Shown: positions 9,812 to 18,155, numbered from the stretch's first letter. The stretch is 64,000 bases of DNA from Entomohabitans teleogrylli (GCF_001484765.1 NZ_LLXO01000013.1:62001-126000), one strand, 5' to 3'. The notes: a model not told the origin generated them from the letters alone. Numbers and translations are program-made.

Positions 9812-10620
9812 GCGCCCTGACAATGCTGTCGCTGATAACCCTGGTTGGGTTACTGTGGCCGCTGTGGCGGAGAACGCGGCGCCACGGTAGCGCTCTGGGG
9901 CGCGTATCCGCCAGCGTCTGGCGCTACCAGACAACGAGCGCGCAGCGCGCTGTGGATCCTTCGCGGCTCGCGGCGTTTTGCCACGAGCTGGAACACGATC
10001 TGCCGCTGCGCGAGCCGGAGCGCAGGGGGGGATCGGGCCGGGGTGTGGCGCTGGTCGTTGGGCTGGCGGCGATCGTTGTTGTGCTGTGCGCGGGAGGATA
10101 TGTTATGACGCCGCGGCTGGCGGCGGTGGTCGCCGAGCAGCAGCGCCTTGCCGATCCGCTGAATAATTTCACTGCCGCGCAGCAGCAGGAAAGGCAGCTT
10201 GTCCGGTTGCAGGATAAAATTCGCGCCACGCCAGAGGACAGTGTGCTATGGGCGGAACTGGGGGAATATTATCTTTACCGTAATGCCTACGGCAATGCGC
10301 TGCTCGCCTATCAGCGGGCGCTGGCGCTGCGCGGTGAAAACCCGCAGTTGTATTCGGCGCTGGCGACAGTGCTCTATTACCAGGCGGGGCAGCATATCAC
10401 TCCGGGCGTTCAGGAGATGATCGATAACGCGCTACGGCTGGACGACAGCGAAGTGACCGCACTTATGCTGCTGGCCGGGGATGCGTTCATGCTGGCGAAC
10501 TATCAACGGGCGATAGCGCTCTGGCAGCAGGTACTGGATTCCAACAGCCCGCGCGTCAATCGTGTGCAAGTGATTGAAGCGATCAATATGGCGAAGTTAT
10601 TGCAGAATCAGCAGCGGTAG
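9808..10620 (+). CDS. nrfG: Haem lyase TPR subunit NrfG, long CcmI-like form
   Basis: TPR protein that binds the C terminus of apo-NrfA and presents it to the NrfEF lyase. At 270 residues it is clearly longer than the roughly 200 of E. coli NrfG. The extra N-terminal part has a first membrane helix (about 4-18), a charged cytoplasmic loop (about 20-75) and a second helix (about 76-98), the layout of the CcmI membrane domain. TPR-like repeats follow (about 140-260, for example [22 protein letters not shown]). It is the last gene of the nrf operon, with a hairpin 40 bp after the stop. Confidence 0.9.
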   Translation: MSALTMLSLITLVGLLWPLWRRTRRHGSALGRVSASVWRYQTTSAQRAVDPSRLAAFCHELEHDLPLREPERRGGSGRGVALVVGLAAIVVVLCAGGYVMTPRLAAVVAEQQRLADPLNNFTAAQQQERQLVRLQDKIRATPEDSVLWAELGEYYLYRNAYGNALLAYQRALALRGENPQLYSALATVLYYQAGQHITPGVQEMIDNALRLDDSEVTALMLLAGDAFMLANYQRAIALWQQVLDSNSPRVNRVQVIEAINMAKLLQNQQR

Positions 10621-10659
10621 GGGCTGATGTGAGTCCGTGTCGGAAAGACGGGGCGATAA

Positions 10660-10700
10660 AAAGGTGAAAATCATGGTTGGTTTTCACCTTTCTTATTTTC
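10660..10700 (+). terminator. Terminator after nrfG
   Basis: An 11-bp stem (AAAGGTGAAAA with its complement at 10681-10691), a 10-nt loop, then CTTATTTTC. The stem is A/T-rich but perfect and sits 40 bp after the operon's last stop. Confidence 0.65.
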
Positions 10701-11038
10701 AGGGTCAGGTCGGTACTGGCGGAAATGTTAGCGCTGGCTGACATATCCATCGCTCTGGCGTCCGCCATAAGGTTTCGCGGCTCGTGCCCGAGGTCAATAA
10801 ATAGAGCGCCGGGAACGCGTCTCCACGCCAGGTACTTGAGTGGCTGACGGTAAGTGACCAGGGTTGTTGCAGGTTCGGAAATTATTGGGAAATATTTACT
10901 TACATTTACGGGTTTTTGTCGGCGATTAGTTATTTTTAACGAAAAAATCAAAATCTTAGTTATATATTCTATTGTATTATTTTTCAGGAGGATTAAAAAC
11001 CAACTCCATGGATGGCAACAGTCTCTGGAGAGCATGTG
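10701..11038. other. Intergenic stretch before the fimbrial-like gene
   Basis: About 340 bp without a supported gene. The first 150 bp are GC-rich like coding DNA, and a long minus-strand open frame crosses it, but that frame also runs through nrfG and the next plus-strand gene and has no recognisable features. The last 120 bp are AT-rich and probably hold the promoter of the gene at 11039. Confidence 0.4.
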
Positions 11039-11347
11039 ATGAAAGTTTACTCGCAACGATTGTTGTTCCCCGCTGTTTGTTTTTTCTTTTCCAGCGCGCT
11101 GTATGCCAAATCGGATGGCGGCACAATTCATTTTATTGGTCAGATTGTGGAGCCCATGTGTAATGTCACTCAAAACCATAATTCCATGAACATGACCTGT
11201 GATAGCGCCGGTCAACCCATCACCTGGACGGCGCCGGTAGAAAATGTATCAGACCTGAAAAATAAAGATGGGCGAATTTCTGAAGTCTACAGCGTGGCGC
11301 TGAACGGGCATCCGCAAAGCGCCATTGTCACGGTGGTCTATCGCTGA
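11039..11347 (+). CDS. Small secreted protein resembling a type 1 fimbrial subunit
   Basis: 102 residues with a clear signal peptide (about 1-23, cleavage after LYA). The mature protein begins GGTIHFIGQIVEPMC, the pattern of a pilin strand with its first cysteine, followed by a second cysteine 15 residues later and a C-terminal VTVVYR strand. That is the fimbrial (chaperone-usher) fold signature, but it is much shorter than the roughly 160 residues of a full subunit, and no chaperone or usher lies beside it. The ATG at 11039 has GGAG upstream and gives the signal peptide; the longer frame from 11012 does not. The function is unknown; it may be a solitary surface or periplasmic protein. Confidence 0.7.
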   Translation: MKVYSQRLLFPAVCFFFSSALYAKSDGGTIHFIGQIVEPMCNVTQNHNSMNMTCDSAGQPITWTAPVENVSDLKNKDGRISEVYSVALNGHPQSAIVTVVYR

Positions 11348-11753
11348 GCCGTAGTGGTACTGACTGGTCAGAACGGCATCCTGGCGTGAAGCGGCCGTTC
11401 TGATGACTCACCGGGTCCACGCTCAAAAGGAAAAGGCGTGGTTTACTGGTTTTAATAATGAATCGATGCTGTTCAACAAATTGATTTGTGGATGAATTCT
11501 GCACCCGGGGCGTGGTTTGTCCCGGCCTGTGGCGTTCTGGCAGGCAAGCCCGGCGGTAGCGGTTACCCTGCTGGCGCATAAAATAAAAAACCTGCTAATG
11601 CAATCAATTAGCTTTTCTGCCCCCTTTGACTGACGATATTTCCACCATGATGATTGCCTCTCCAAATAATTTACTTTACTGTAAAGTAAATTATTTGATG
11701 CAGACATGTAACAATGCCGTGTCTGTCTTAACGTTCTGCGTAAGGGGTAATGA
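11348..11753. other. Intergenic region upstream of the RND pump
   Basis: 406 bp with no supported gene. I looked here for a membrane-fusion (adaptor) gene or its remnant and found no frame resembling one. The last 100 bp hold the palindrome described separately and presumably the pump promoter. A strong Shine-Dalgarno (AAGGGG) is 6 nt before the pump ATG. Confidence 0.5.
11664..11696. promoter_or_regulatory. 33-bp perfect palindrome, candidate TetR operator
   Basis: Two 15-bp arms (left arm AAATAATTTACTTTA) are perfect inverted copies around a central CTG. It lies 57 bp upstream of the RND start codon. It is AT-rich and has no GC stem, so it is not a terminator. Size, symmetry and position fit the operator of a dimeric TetR-family repressor, most simply the product of the downstream gene at 14899. 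This is inference from layout. Confidence 0.7.
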
Positions 11754-14700
11754 ATGCTGGCGCGTTTTTTCATTTTTCGTCCGGTCTTTGCCGCTGTACT
11801 GGCCATCTGCGTCATGGCCGCCGGTACGCTGGCGATTTTCCTTTTGACCGTTGAACAATATCCCGATATCGCCCCGCCAGGGGTTACCGTGACGGCTAAC
11901 TACCCCGGCGCTTCGGCAGAAACTGTGGAAGACAGCGTCACTCAGGTGATTGAACAACAGATCAAAGGGATTGATGGGTTGCTCTATTTTTCATCGACCA
12001 GCAGCTCGGCGGGGCAGACGCGTATCAGCCTGAGTTTTAATCAGGGAGTCAGTCCGGATATCGCGCAGGTTCAGGTGCAAAATGCGGTAAACCAGGCAAC
12101 CACTCGCCTGCCGCAGGAGGTACAACAGCAGGGGATTACGGTGACCAAATCCCAGGGCGATAGCCTGATGGTGGTGGCGCTGTATGACAAAAGCGGACGG
12201 ATGAGCGCGGTGGACATTAACGACTATCTGGTCAGCAGCCTGCAGGATCCGCTGAGCCGGGTTGACGGCGTGGGTGAAACCACGGTGTTCGGTTCGCAAT
12301 ATGCGATGCGTATCTGGCTGGATCCGGTGAAACTGAATAGCTATCAACTGATGCCGTCGGATGTGCAGAGCGCTGTTGAAGCCCAGAACGCCCAGGTCAC
12401 CAGCGGCGAACTGGGGGCGTTGCCGACGGTTTCCGGGCAGGTGCTGAACGCGACTGTCACCACCCAGTCCCGGCTGCAAACGGCCGGGCAATTCGAAAAC
12501 ATTATCCTCAAGAGCAACAGCGACGGCTCGGTGGTCTGGCTACGGGATGTGGCGCGGGTTGAAATCGGCGCCGAAAACTACCAGAACCAGACCCGACTTA
12601 ACGGCTATCCGTCAGGGGGGATTTCCATTCAACTGGCGTCCGGCGCCAACGCGCTGGAGACAGCGGAAAATGTACGCAACGTAGTGGAAAGCCTGAAGTC
12701 GCAGTTTCCTGACGGCCTGGAGGTGGCCTACCCGCGTGACAGCACGCCGTTTGTTACCGTCTCGATTGAAGGCGTTGTTCAAACCCTGGTGGAAGCCATC
12801 ATTCTGGTGGTGGTGGTGATGTTCCTGTTCCTGCAAAACTGGCGCGCGACGCTAATCCCGGCCATCACAGTTCCGGTGGTGCTGCTTGGCACCTTCGGTA
12901 TCCTGGCGCTGCTGGGCTACAGCATCAATACCCTGACTCTGTTCGCCATGGTCCTGGCGATAGGCCTGCTGGTGGATGACGCCATTGTGGTGGTGGAAAA
13001 CGTTGAGCGGGTGATGCATGAGGAGCAACTTAGCGCCCGGGATGCCACTCTGCGATCGATGCAGGAGATCTCCGGCGCGCTGATTGGTATTGCGCTGGTG
13101 CTGTCGGCGGTATTTGTGCCGATGGCCTTTTTTGGCGGCTCGGTGGGGATTATTTATCGGCAATTTTCAGTCACTATTGTGTCGGCGATGGGCCTTTCGG
13201 CGCTGGTGGCGCTCACCCTGACGCCAACGCTGTGTGCGGCGCTGCTGAAACCTGGCAGCGCCCGGCACGGGCGGTTCTTCTCGTGGTTTAACCGCGGGAT
13301 GGACAGCAGCCAGCGCGGCTATCTGCGTAGTCTGCAGATCATTGCCGCAAGGCCGCTGCGCGCCTGTCTGATCGCGCTGGCGCTGGTGGCGCTGATGCTC
13401 TGGCAGTACCAGAAAATGCCCACCGGTTTTTTACCGGAAGAGGATCAGGGGTCAGTAATGATTCAGTTTTCCGCGCCGACCGGCACTCCGATGGCGAAAA
13501 CGCAGCAAATCGCCAATCAGATTGCCGACTATTTCATGACGCAAGAAAAGGACAACCTGAATGTGATTTTTATGGTGGTGGGACGCAACAATGCCGGTAG
13601 CGGGCAGAATGTCGGCATGGCGTTTGCCGAGCTGAAGCAGTGGGATCTGCGTTCCGGGGAGGAGAACAGCGCGGCGCAGATTATCAATCGCGCCAATCGC
13701 TACTTTAAAAATTACCGCGATGCGCAGGTCAGCGTGTTATCTCCCCCTGCGGTACGCGGGCTGGGGCAGTCGAGCGGTTTTGAACTGTGGCTGCAGGATC
13801 AGTCGTCCGCTGGTTATGACGCGCTACTACAGGCTCAGCGGCAGGTGCTGAGCGAAGCGCAGGAAAATCCATTACTGAATGCCGTGCGGCTGAACACGCT
13901 GGAAGAGAAAGATCAGTTGCAGGTTAATGTCGATCAGCAAAAAGCCAGCGCGCTGGGATTACAGCAGGCGGATATCAACAATACCCTGTCGAGCGCCTGG
14001 GGCGGCGCCTATATCAACGATTTTATCGATCGCGGTCGGGTCAAAAGAGTCTATATGCAGGGTGACGCCCAGTGGCGATCGAACCCCGAGGATATCGCTC
14101 AGTGGTTTGTGCGCGGCAGCAGCGGCAGTATGGCGTCATTTGCCTCCTTTGCCGATGTGAAATGGTCAACCGGTCCACAGATGCTACAGCGTTTTAACGG
14201 GCTGTCGGCGATTCAGTTCCAGGGGGCGGCGGTGTCCGGAGAGAGTTCCGGGTCGGCGATGACGGAAATCGCCCGCATTATTGATGGTCAGCAGGGGTTT
14301 GGTCTGCAATGGAGCGGTCTGTCTTATCAGGAGCAGGCCTCTTCCGGTCAGACGCTGTGGATCTATCTGGTTTCGGTGGGATTTATTTTCCTGTGTCTGG
14401 CGGCTTTGTATGAAAGCTGGTCGATCCCGCTGGCGGTGATGCTGATTATCCCGCTGGGGATTCTCGGGGCGGTACTGGCATCCGGGCTACTGGGGTTTCA
14501 AAATGACATCTATTTCCAGGTGGGGATGCTGACCACGATGGGGCTTTCCGCGAAAAACGCCATTCTGATCGTTGAGTTTGCCCAGACGAGGATGCTGGCG
14601 GGTGAGGCGCTGATGGCGGCAACCCTTGAGGGGGCCCGGCAGCGATTGCGACCAATTATCATGACGTCACTGGCCTTTGTCGCCGGCGCTATTCCGCTGG

Positions 14701-14855
14701 TGTTGTCGGTTGGCGCCGGGGCCGCCAGTCGCCGTGAGATAGGGACGGCGGTGATCGGCGGGATGATTTCTGGCACACTACTGGCGCTGTTGTTTGTGCC
14801 GTTATTCTTTGTGCTGGTCCAGCGCGGGATGATGAAGTTCAAAACAACACGTTGA
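11754..14855 (+). CDS. RND multidrug efflux pump inner-membrane subunit (AcrB/EefB type)
   Basis: Proton-driven hydrophobe/amphiphile efflux transporter of 1033 residues, the standard HAE1 length. The N terminus FFIFRPVFA and the first membrane helix are typical. The TM4 proton-relay pair is present (Asp408-Asp409 in GLLVDDAIVVVEN), and the TM10 lysine lies in GLSAKNAILIVEF. Two large periplasmic loops follow TM1 and TM7 as expected. No periplasmic adaptor or outer-membrane factor gene is adjacent, so it would need partners such as AcrA/TolC from elsewhere. A TetR gene follows after 43 bp, probably in one transcript. EefB is the closest family I can name, without a search. Confidence 0.93.
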   Translation: MLARFFIFRPVFAAVLAICVMAAGTLAIFLLTVEQYPDIAPPGVTVTANYPGASAETVEDSVTQVIEQQIKGIDGLLYFSSTSSSAGQTRISLSFNQGVSPDIAQVQVQNAVNQATTRLPQEVQQQGITVTKSQGDSLMVVALYDKSGRMSAVDINDYLVSSLQDPLSRVDGVGETTVFGSQYAMRIWLDPVKLNSYQLMPSDVQSAVEAQNAQVTSGELGALPTVSGQVLNATVTTQSRLQTAGQFENIILKSNSDGSVVWLRDVARVEIGAENYQNQTRLNGYPSGGISIQLASGANALETAENVRNVVESLKSQFPDGLEVAYPRDSTPFVTVSIEGVVQTLVEAIILVVVVMFLFLQNWRATLIPAITVPVVLLGTFGILALLGYSINTLTLFAMVLAIGLLVDDAIVVVENVERVMHEEQLSARDATLRSMQEISGALIGIALVLSAVFVPMAFFGGSVGIIYRQFSVTIVSAMGLSALVALTLTPTLCAALLKPGSARHGRFFSWFNRGMDSSQRGYLRSLQIIAARPLRACLIALALVALMLWQYQKMPTGFLPEEDQGSVMIQFSAPTGTPMAKTQQIANQIADYFMTQEKDNLNVIFMVVGRNNAGSGQNVGMAFAELKQWDLRSGEENSAAQIINRANRYFKNYRDAQVSVLSPPAVRGLGQSSGFELWLQDQSSAGYDALLQAQRQVLSEAQENPLLNAVRLNTLEEKDQLQVNVDQQKASALGLQQADINNTLSSAWGGAYINDFIDRGRVKRVYMQGDAQWRSNPEDIAQWFVRGSSGSMASFASFADVKWSTGPQMLQRFNGLSAIQFQGAAVSGESSGSAMTEIARIIDGQQGFGLQWSGLSYQEQASSGQTLWIYLVSVGFIFLCLAALYESWSIPLAVMLIIPLGILGAVLASGLLGFQNDIYFQVGMLTTMGLSAKNAILIVEFAQTRMLAGEALMAATLEGARQRLRPIIMTSLAFVAGAIPLVLSVGAGAASRREIGTAVIGGMISGTLLALLFVPLFFVLVQRGMMKFKTTR

Positions 14856-14898
14856 TTTTCCGGGCTCTTCAGAGCCCGTCTGCAAGGAACTGACAACT

Positions 14899-15519
14899 AT
14901 GGCGAATTCTCCGGGGCGTCCGATGAAAGCCCGGCCCAAAATCGTGCAGGCTGCCTGCGAAATGTTTCTGGAACATGGTCTGGATGTGTCGCTGGATATG
15001 ATAGCCACCCGTGCGGGCACTACGCGCCAGACTTTGTATAACCATTTCTCCGGCAAAGATGCTCTATTGCTGGAGACGTTCAACTTTCTCAATGGGCAGA
15101 TGCAGCCGTCAATCCGCGATATCCTGGCGGCCAGTGAAGACGATTTTCCGCAGCGCCTCAGGCGGATTGCCGGGGTGGTACAGGGGCATTTTTACCATCC
15201 GCAGAATCTTCATTTCCATCGGCTGCTTATCCAGGTGCTGATGCAGCGGCCGGAGTTATATACCACACTGCAGCAGCGCCAGTCGCAACGCATACTCCAG
15301 ACGCTGGCTGAAGCCCTGCGCCAGGCCTGCGATAGCGGAGAGATAACCCTCAGCAATCCCGCTATTCAGGCGGCAGCATTTCTTGGGGCGGTAATGGGAT
15401 ATCCGCTGCCGGCGGCGTTGATCGAGCTGAAGCCGGTCGATCCGCAGTGGCTGGAGCAACTGGCCTCGGCGGCGATAGACTCCTTTCTGTGTGCCTGGCA
15501 TTATCAGCCGGTGGCATGA
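14899..15519 (+). CDS. TetR/AcrR-family transcriptional regulator
   Basis: 206 residues with an N-terminal TetR helix-turn-helix (about 12-58; key stretch TRAGTTRQTLYNHFSGKDALL). The C-terminal all-helical half is the ligand-binding and dimerisation domain. It follows the pump gene on the same strand, and the palindrome upstream of the pump is a plausible operator, so the pair looks like a self-repressing efflux operon. The inducer is unknown. Confidence 0.92.
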   Translation: MANSPGRPMKARPKIVQAACEMFLEHGLDVSLDMIATRAGTTRQTLYNHFSGKDALLLETFNFLNGQMQPSIRDILAASEDDFPQRLRRIAGVVQGHFYHPQNLHFHRLLIQVLMQRPELYTTLQQRQSQRILQTLAEALRQACDSGEITLSNPAIQAAAFLGAVMGYPLPAALIELKPVDPQWLEQLASAAIDSFLCAWHYQPVA

Positions 15520-15535
15520 CCCGCGGTACCACGAT

Positions 15536-15585
15536 TGCCGCCAGCCTGAACAGTGAATGCTGTTACATGCCTGGCGGTATTTTCA
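15536..15585 (+). terminator. Terminator after the TetR gene
   Basis: TGCCGCCAG at 15536-15544 pairs with CTGGCGGTA at 15571-15579 (one G-T pair). A smaller ACAG/CTGT stem lies inside the loop, and TTTTC follows. It lies 17 bp after the TetR stop. Confidence 0.7.
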
Positions 15586-16203
15586 TGATTAAGTCATTTC
15601 TTAAGAAGTATCCTGACGGATAAAGCGTTTTTATTTTGCCAACACACGGGCGTTCAATTGAATGGCGTTCATCGTTTTGGCTAATGAATTTAGCACAAAA
15701 AGAACAGAGCCTGGCATTATTATAGAGAATGAGAATTCTTTCAGCGGGGTTAAAATAAACAGCAATTTTTGTATTGAGAAAATGGCCATTTTACCGACGA
15801 TGCTGAAAAAATCTCGCACAAGAAACGATAAGCGATTTTTTCTCCCGAAACGTTGCCGGTGATGTGACATGGTAATATTTTATGCATGGTTAGTTTTTTT
15901 GTGGCGGGATCATTTCTGATACTGATGTCAATATTAAATCTTGCTATCATGTATAATTCAGAATTTGAGTTTTGATACCGGATAAATATCTTTAGAAAGG
16001 ATAAATTACAGCAAGGATAGCGGTTGATTTTGTCCATCAACCAAACAACATGTCGTTGTTGTTTGGTTGAAGTCTCTTGTGTTGTGGTTTAACGTAGATC
16101 ATTGATCTGTAAAGTTGATCGTAAGTGGAGTTTTGTTCTATCATCCGCCGGCAGTGAAGAGCACCTGGAACCGTGTCGTTATTTTTATGGCAGAGGGAGA
16201 CTT
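15586..16203. other. AT-rich region upstream of the TssB-like gene
   Basis: About 620 bp of visibly lower GC than the neighbours, without a credible gene. It contains a 13-bp-arm inverted repeat at 16037-16070. The composition, and the absence of genes next to an orphan T6SS fragment and a tRNA, suggest laterally acquired or decayed DNA. Confidence 0.5.
16037..16070. repeat. Inverted repeat with 13-bp perfect arms
   Basis: TCAACCAAACAAC and its exact complement GTTGTTTGGTTGA flank an 8-nt loop. No T-tract follows on either strand, so it is not a typical terminator. It could be an operator, a recombination relic or a transcript-end hairpin. Confidence 0.6.
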
Positions 16204-16608
16204 ATGGCCGATTCATTCCGGAATGAAGCGCCTGAAGTACGCGTTAATATTCTGACAGGCGTATCTGGTACGGGTAAGCGAAAAAATACTAAAAGGTTCC
16301 TGAAGTTTCCGGTGACAGGTGATTTCAGTAGTGGCAATCTATTCCCGTTATTGCCTGGCCGCACCCTGGCAGATATCGGGCCAAATTATACAAAACAGCA
16401 TTCTGGTTACGGCGATGGCCAGGTTAACCGCGCTATCAGTAAATCCCCGGGCGTCGTTGGCGAAAATGTGTCGTGGTGGTGTGATTGTCATCTCAATTCG
16501 CCAGAGAATGTCAGTTTCCGGCATCGGGAGCCGATTATTTTAAAATATCCGGCGTTGCCCGGAAATTTATCGTGGATGAATGTGCTGGCGGCACAATTAT
16601 ACTTATGA
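16204..16608 (+). CDS. Diverged, shortened TssB-like (VipA) type VI secretion protein
   Basis: 134 residues. The N terminus MADSFRNEAPEVRVNI and the following FPVTGDFSSGN...PLLPGRTLADI match the start of enterobacterial TssB sheath proteins in order and spacing. Later pieces (ENVSFR, then PALPG...LAAQL) can be laid along the TssB middle region but with many changes. About 30-40 C-terminal residues of a normal TssB (about 165) are missing, and tssC does not follow. It has a good Shine-Dalgarno (AGGGAG), and its stop overlaps the next gene's ATG by 4 bp. It may be a decayed relic still serving as a translated leader, or a repurposed protein. The homology is my reading and was not tested. Confidence 0.5.
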   Translation: MADSFRNEAPEVRVNILTGVSGTGKRKNTKRFLKFPVTGDFSSGNLFPLLPGRTLADIGPNYTKQHSGYGDGQVNRAISKSPGVVGENVSWWCDCHLNSPENVSFRHREPIILKYPALPGNLSWMNVLAAQLYL

Positions 16609-18023
16609 GTACCATCGATATTAACTCCGGTGACGATCCGCGCGGGTTTTCCGAGTTTTCCCTGTTGCGTAGCGAAATCGAAAAGTTTTCCCATCCTGAG
16701 TGCCCGGAGGTGGACTGGCCTGGCGCGGAGAAACTGTGTCTGGCGCTTTTTGAACGCAATGGCGTCGAATTGCAGACTGCCGCCTGGTATACCTTGATCC
16801 GTCTTCACCTCGCCAGAATCGAGGGGTTGAATGAAGGTCTGGCGGTTCTCGAAACCTTAATTGCTCACCAGTGGAGCGCTCTGTGGCCGCGTCAGGTGCA
16901 TGCCCGCGTCGAAATTCTGATTGGCCTGAGTCGACGTCTGCAACAGATGCTGGAGACCCTGACTTGTACGTCCGGCGATTTGCCGGCGCTGTATCAGGCG
17001 ATGCAGCGGTTGTCCTGCCTGGAAAAGGGGCTGGTGAGCCAGGGACTACGGCCGCTGTGCCAGATTGCGACACTAAGAGAGCGGATTCAGCACGCCGCGA
17101 CCCGTCTGGAAAATTGCCATCATGATGATGTGTTGCAGCCGCAGATACCCAGTGCCGCAGCCACCCCAGCCTCTGCGGTAGTTGCGGCCGCGGATGCGAT
17201 GCCTGATGTTTCTGCCGGGCAGACGTCATACCGGGCCTGCATGGCGGAATCGTCGTCGGTGTGCGCGCTCCCCCTGATATCGGCGCCCGCGGCGCCGCTG
17301 AAAACGCCGCGCGCGCCGGTGAAAGCATGGCAGCTTTTTGTCGCCGGTATGGCGGCGATGCTGGTGATTATCGCCGTCGTCGCGGCTGGCTGGTGGCTAT
17401 TACTGCGGCCGGAGCCCCGGACGCCACAGTTGCCGGCGCTGCCAAAGCAGATGACCACGCCGCTGTCCGCTGAGGAGGTACAGGTGCTATGGAGGACATC
17501 GCCGCCGGTCCACGAATTTATCCGCCAGACCCAGGGGCAACTGGATCAGCTTTCCGTCCTGCCGCCGGACTGGAGCGTGCGTTACGCCATGCGTCTGGTG
17601 GAGCAGGTCCAGGCGCTGTGGCCGCAGGAGGCCGAAGTTCGGTTACTGGCGCAGCAGTGGCGGCGGCAATTAAATGCCTCGGCGACACCAGTAAAAGAGC
17701 TGGCAGCCTGGTATCAGGGGATGCAGCAGTTGCAGCAACTGGCGACGCGGGTCAGTCGACTGACCGATCGGCCCGGCAATGAGCTGATGGCCAGCGAACT
17801 GAGGGCGACGCTGTTTACTATTCAGCAGTCGTTAACCACGGTGGTGCCGCTGGAGGAGTTGCTGCGCCAGCTGGAACAGGCCCCTGTCGGGCAACCGTTG
17901 CCGCCGGAGCAGCAGAGGCTGGCGGAGGCGCGCCTGAGGCAACTGATAGCCCGCTATAGTCTGCTGCAGCAAAGAAATACCGACGCGGGTCTGGCCATGG
18001 AAGCGCAGGCTGGCAGCGACTAA
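16605..18023 (+). CDS. Type VI secretion-associated VasL/ImpA-domain protein
   Basis: 472 residues. The N-terminal part (about 10-115, including WPGAEKLCLALFERNGVELQ split by LARIEGLNEGL) is the ImpA_N/TssA-like domain. An Ala/Pro-rich linker leads to one transmembrane helix (about 243-262), and a Gln-rich helical C-terminal part resembles the VasL domain. VasL proteins are membrane-anchored TssA relatives of enterobacterial T6SS. The start at 16605 fits the ATGA overlap; the open frame extends back to 16485, but that part shadows the TssB-like gene. No other T6SS gene is in the window, so this is an orphan. Its 3' end lies 57 bp from the tRNA-Arg gene. Confidence 0.75.
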   Translation: MSTIDINSGDDPRGFSEFSLLRSEIEKFSHPECPEVDWPGAEKLCLALFERNGVELQTAAWYTLIRLHLARIEGLNEGLAVLETLIAHQWSALWPRQVHARVEILIGLSRRLQQMLETLTCTSGDLPALYQAMQRLSCLEKGLVSQGLRPLCQIATLRERIQHAATRLENCHHDDVLQPQIPSAAATPASAVVAAADAMPDVSAGQTSYRACMAESSSVCALPLISAPAAPLKTPRAPVKAWQLFVAGMAAMLVIIAVVAAGWWLLLRPEPRTPQLPALPKQMTTPLSAEEVQVLWRTSPPVHEFIRQTQGQLDQLSVLPPDWSVRYAMRLVEQVQALWPQEAEVRLLAQQWRRQLNASATPVKELAAWYQGMQQLQQLATRVSRLTDRPGNELMASELRATLFTIQQSLTTVVPLEELLRQLEQAPVGQPLPPEQQRLAEARLRQLIARYSLLQQRNTDAGLAMEAQAGSD

Positions 18024-18080
18024 GGCGCCTTAATTCCGGCGTAGCGTTCGCGGGGGCGGTAAAGGAAAAACTGGTTGGAA

Positions 18081-18155
18081 TGGCGTCCCCTGCAGGAATC
18101 GAACCTGCAATTAGCCCTTAGGAGGGGCTCGTTATATCCATTTAACTAAGGGGAC
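18081..18155 (-). tRNA. argW: tRNA-Arg (anticodon CCT), argW-type
   Basis: On the minus strand the 75-nt sequence folds as a full cloverleaf: acceptor GTCCCCT pairing with AGGGGAC, the T arm GCAGGTTCGATTCCTGC, anticodon loop centred on CCT within CCCTCCTAAGGG, and an encoded CCA end (TGG at 18081-18083). It matches the E. coli argW sequence almost throughout as I recall it. argW reads rare AGG codons and in E. coli is a phage attachment site. Its 3' end faces the orphan T6SS genes. Confidence 0.95.

Noticed and set aside
10583-11215. 210-codon minus-strand open frame after nrfG
   Set aside because: It overlaps the nrfG end and the signal-peptide gene at 11039, crosses a terminator hairpin and shows no family features. 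A short piece with an STDLTLKI-like ending recalls fimbrial proteins but is too weak to support a call.
16485-16604. N-terminal extension of the VasL protein to 16485
   Set aside because: It overlaps the TssB-like gene in another frame and has no VasL-like residues; the ATGA overlap at 16605 is the natural start.
18024-18080. Search for an att repeat or integrase beside the tRNA
   Set aside because: No integrase frame and no second copy of the tRNA 3' end were seen within the window, so no mobile element is called.
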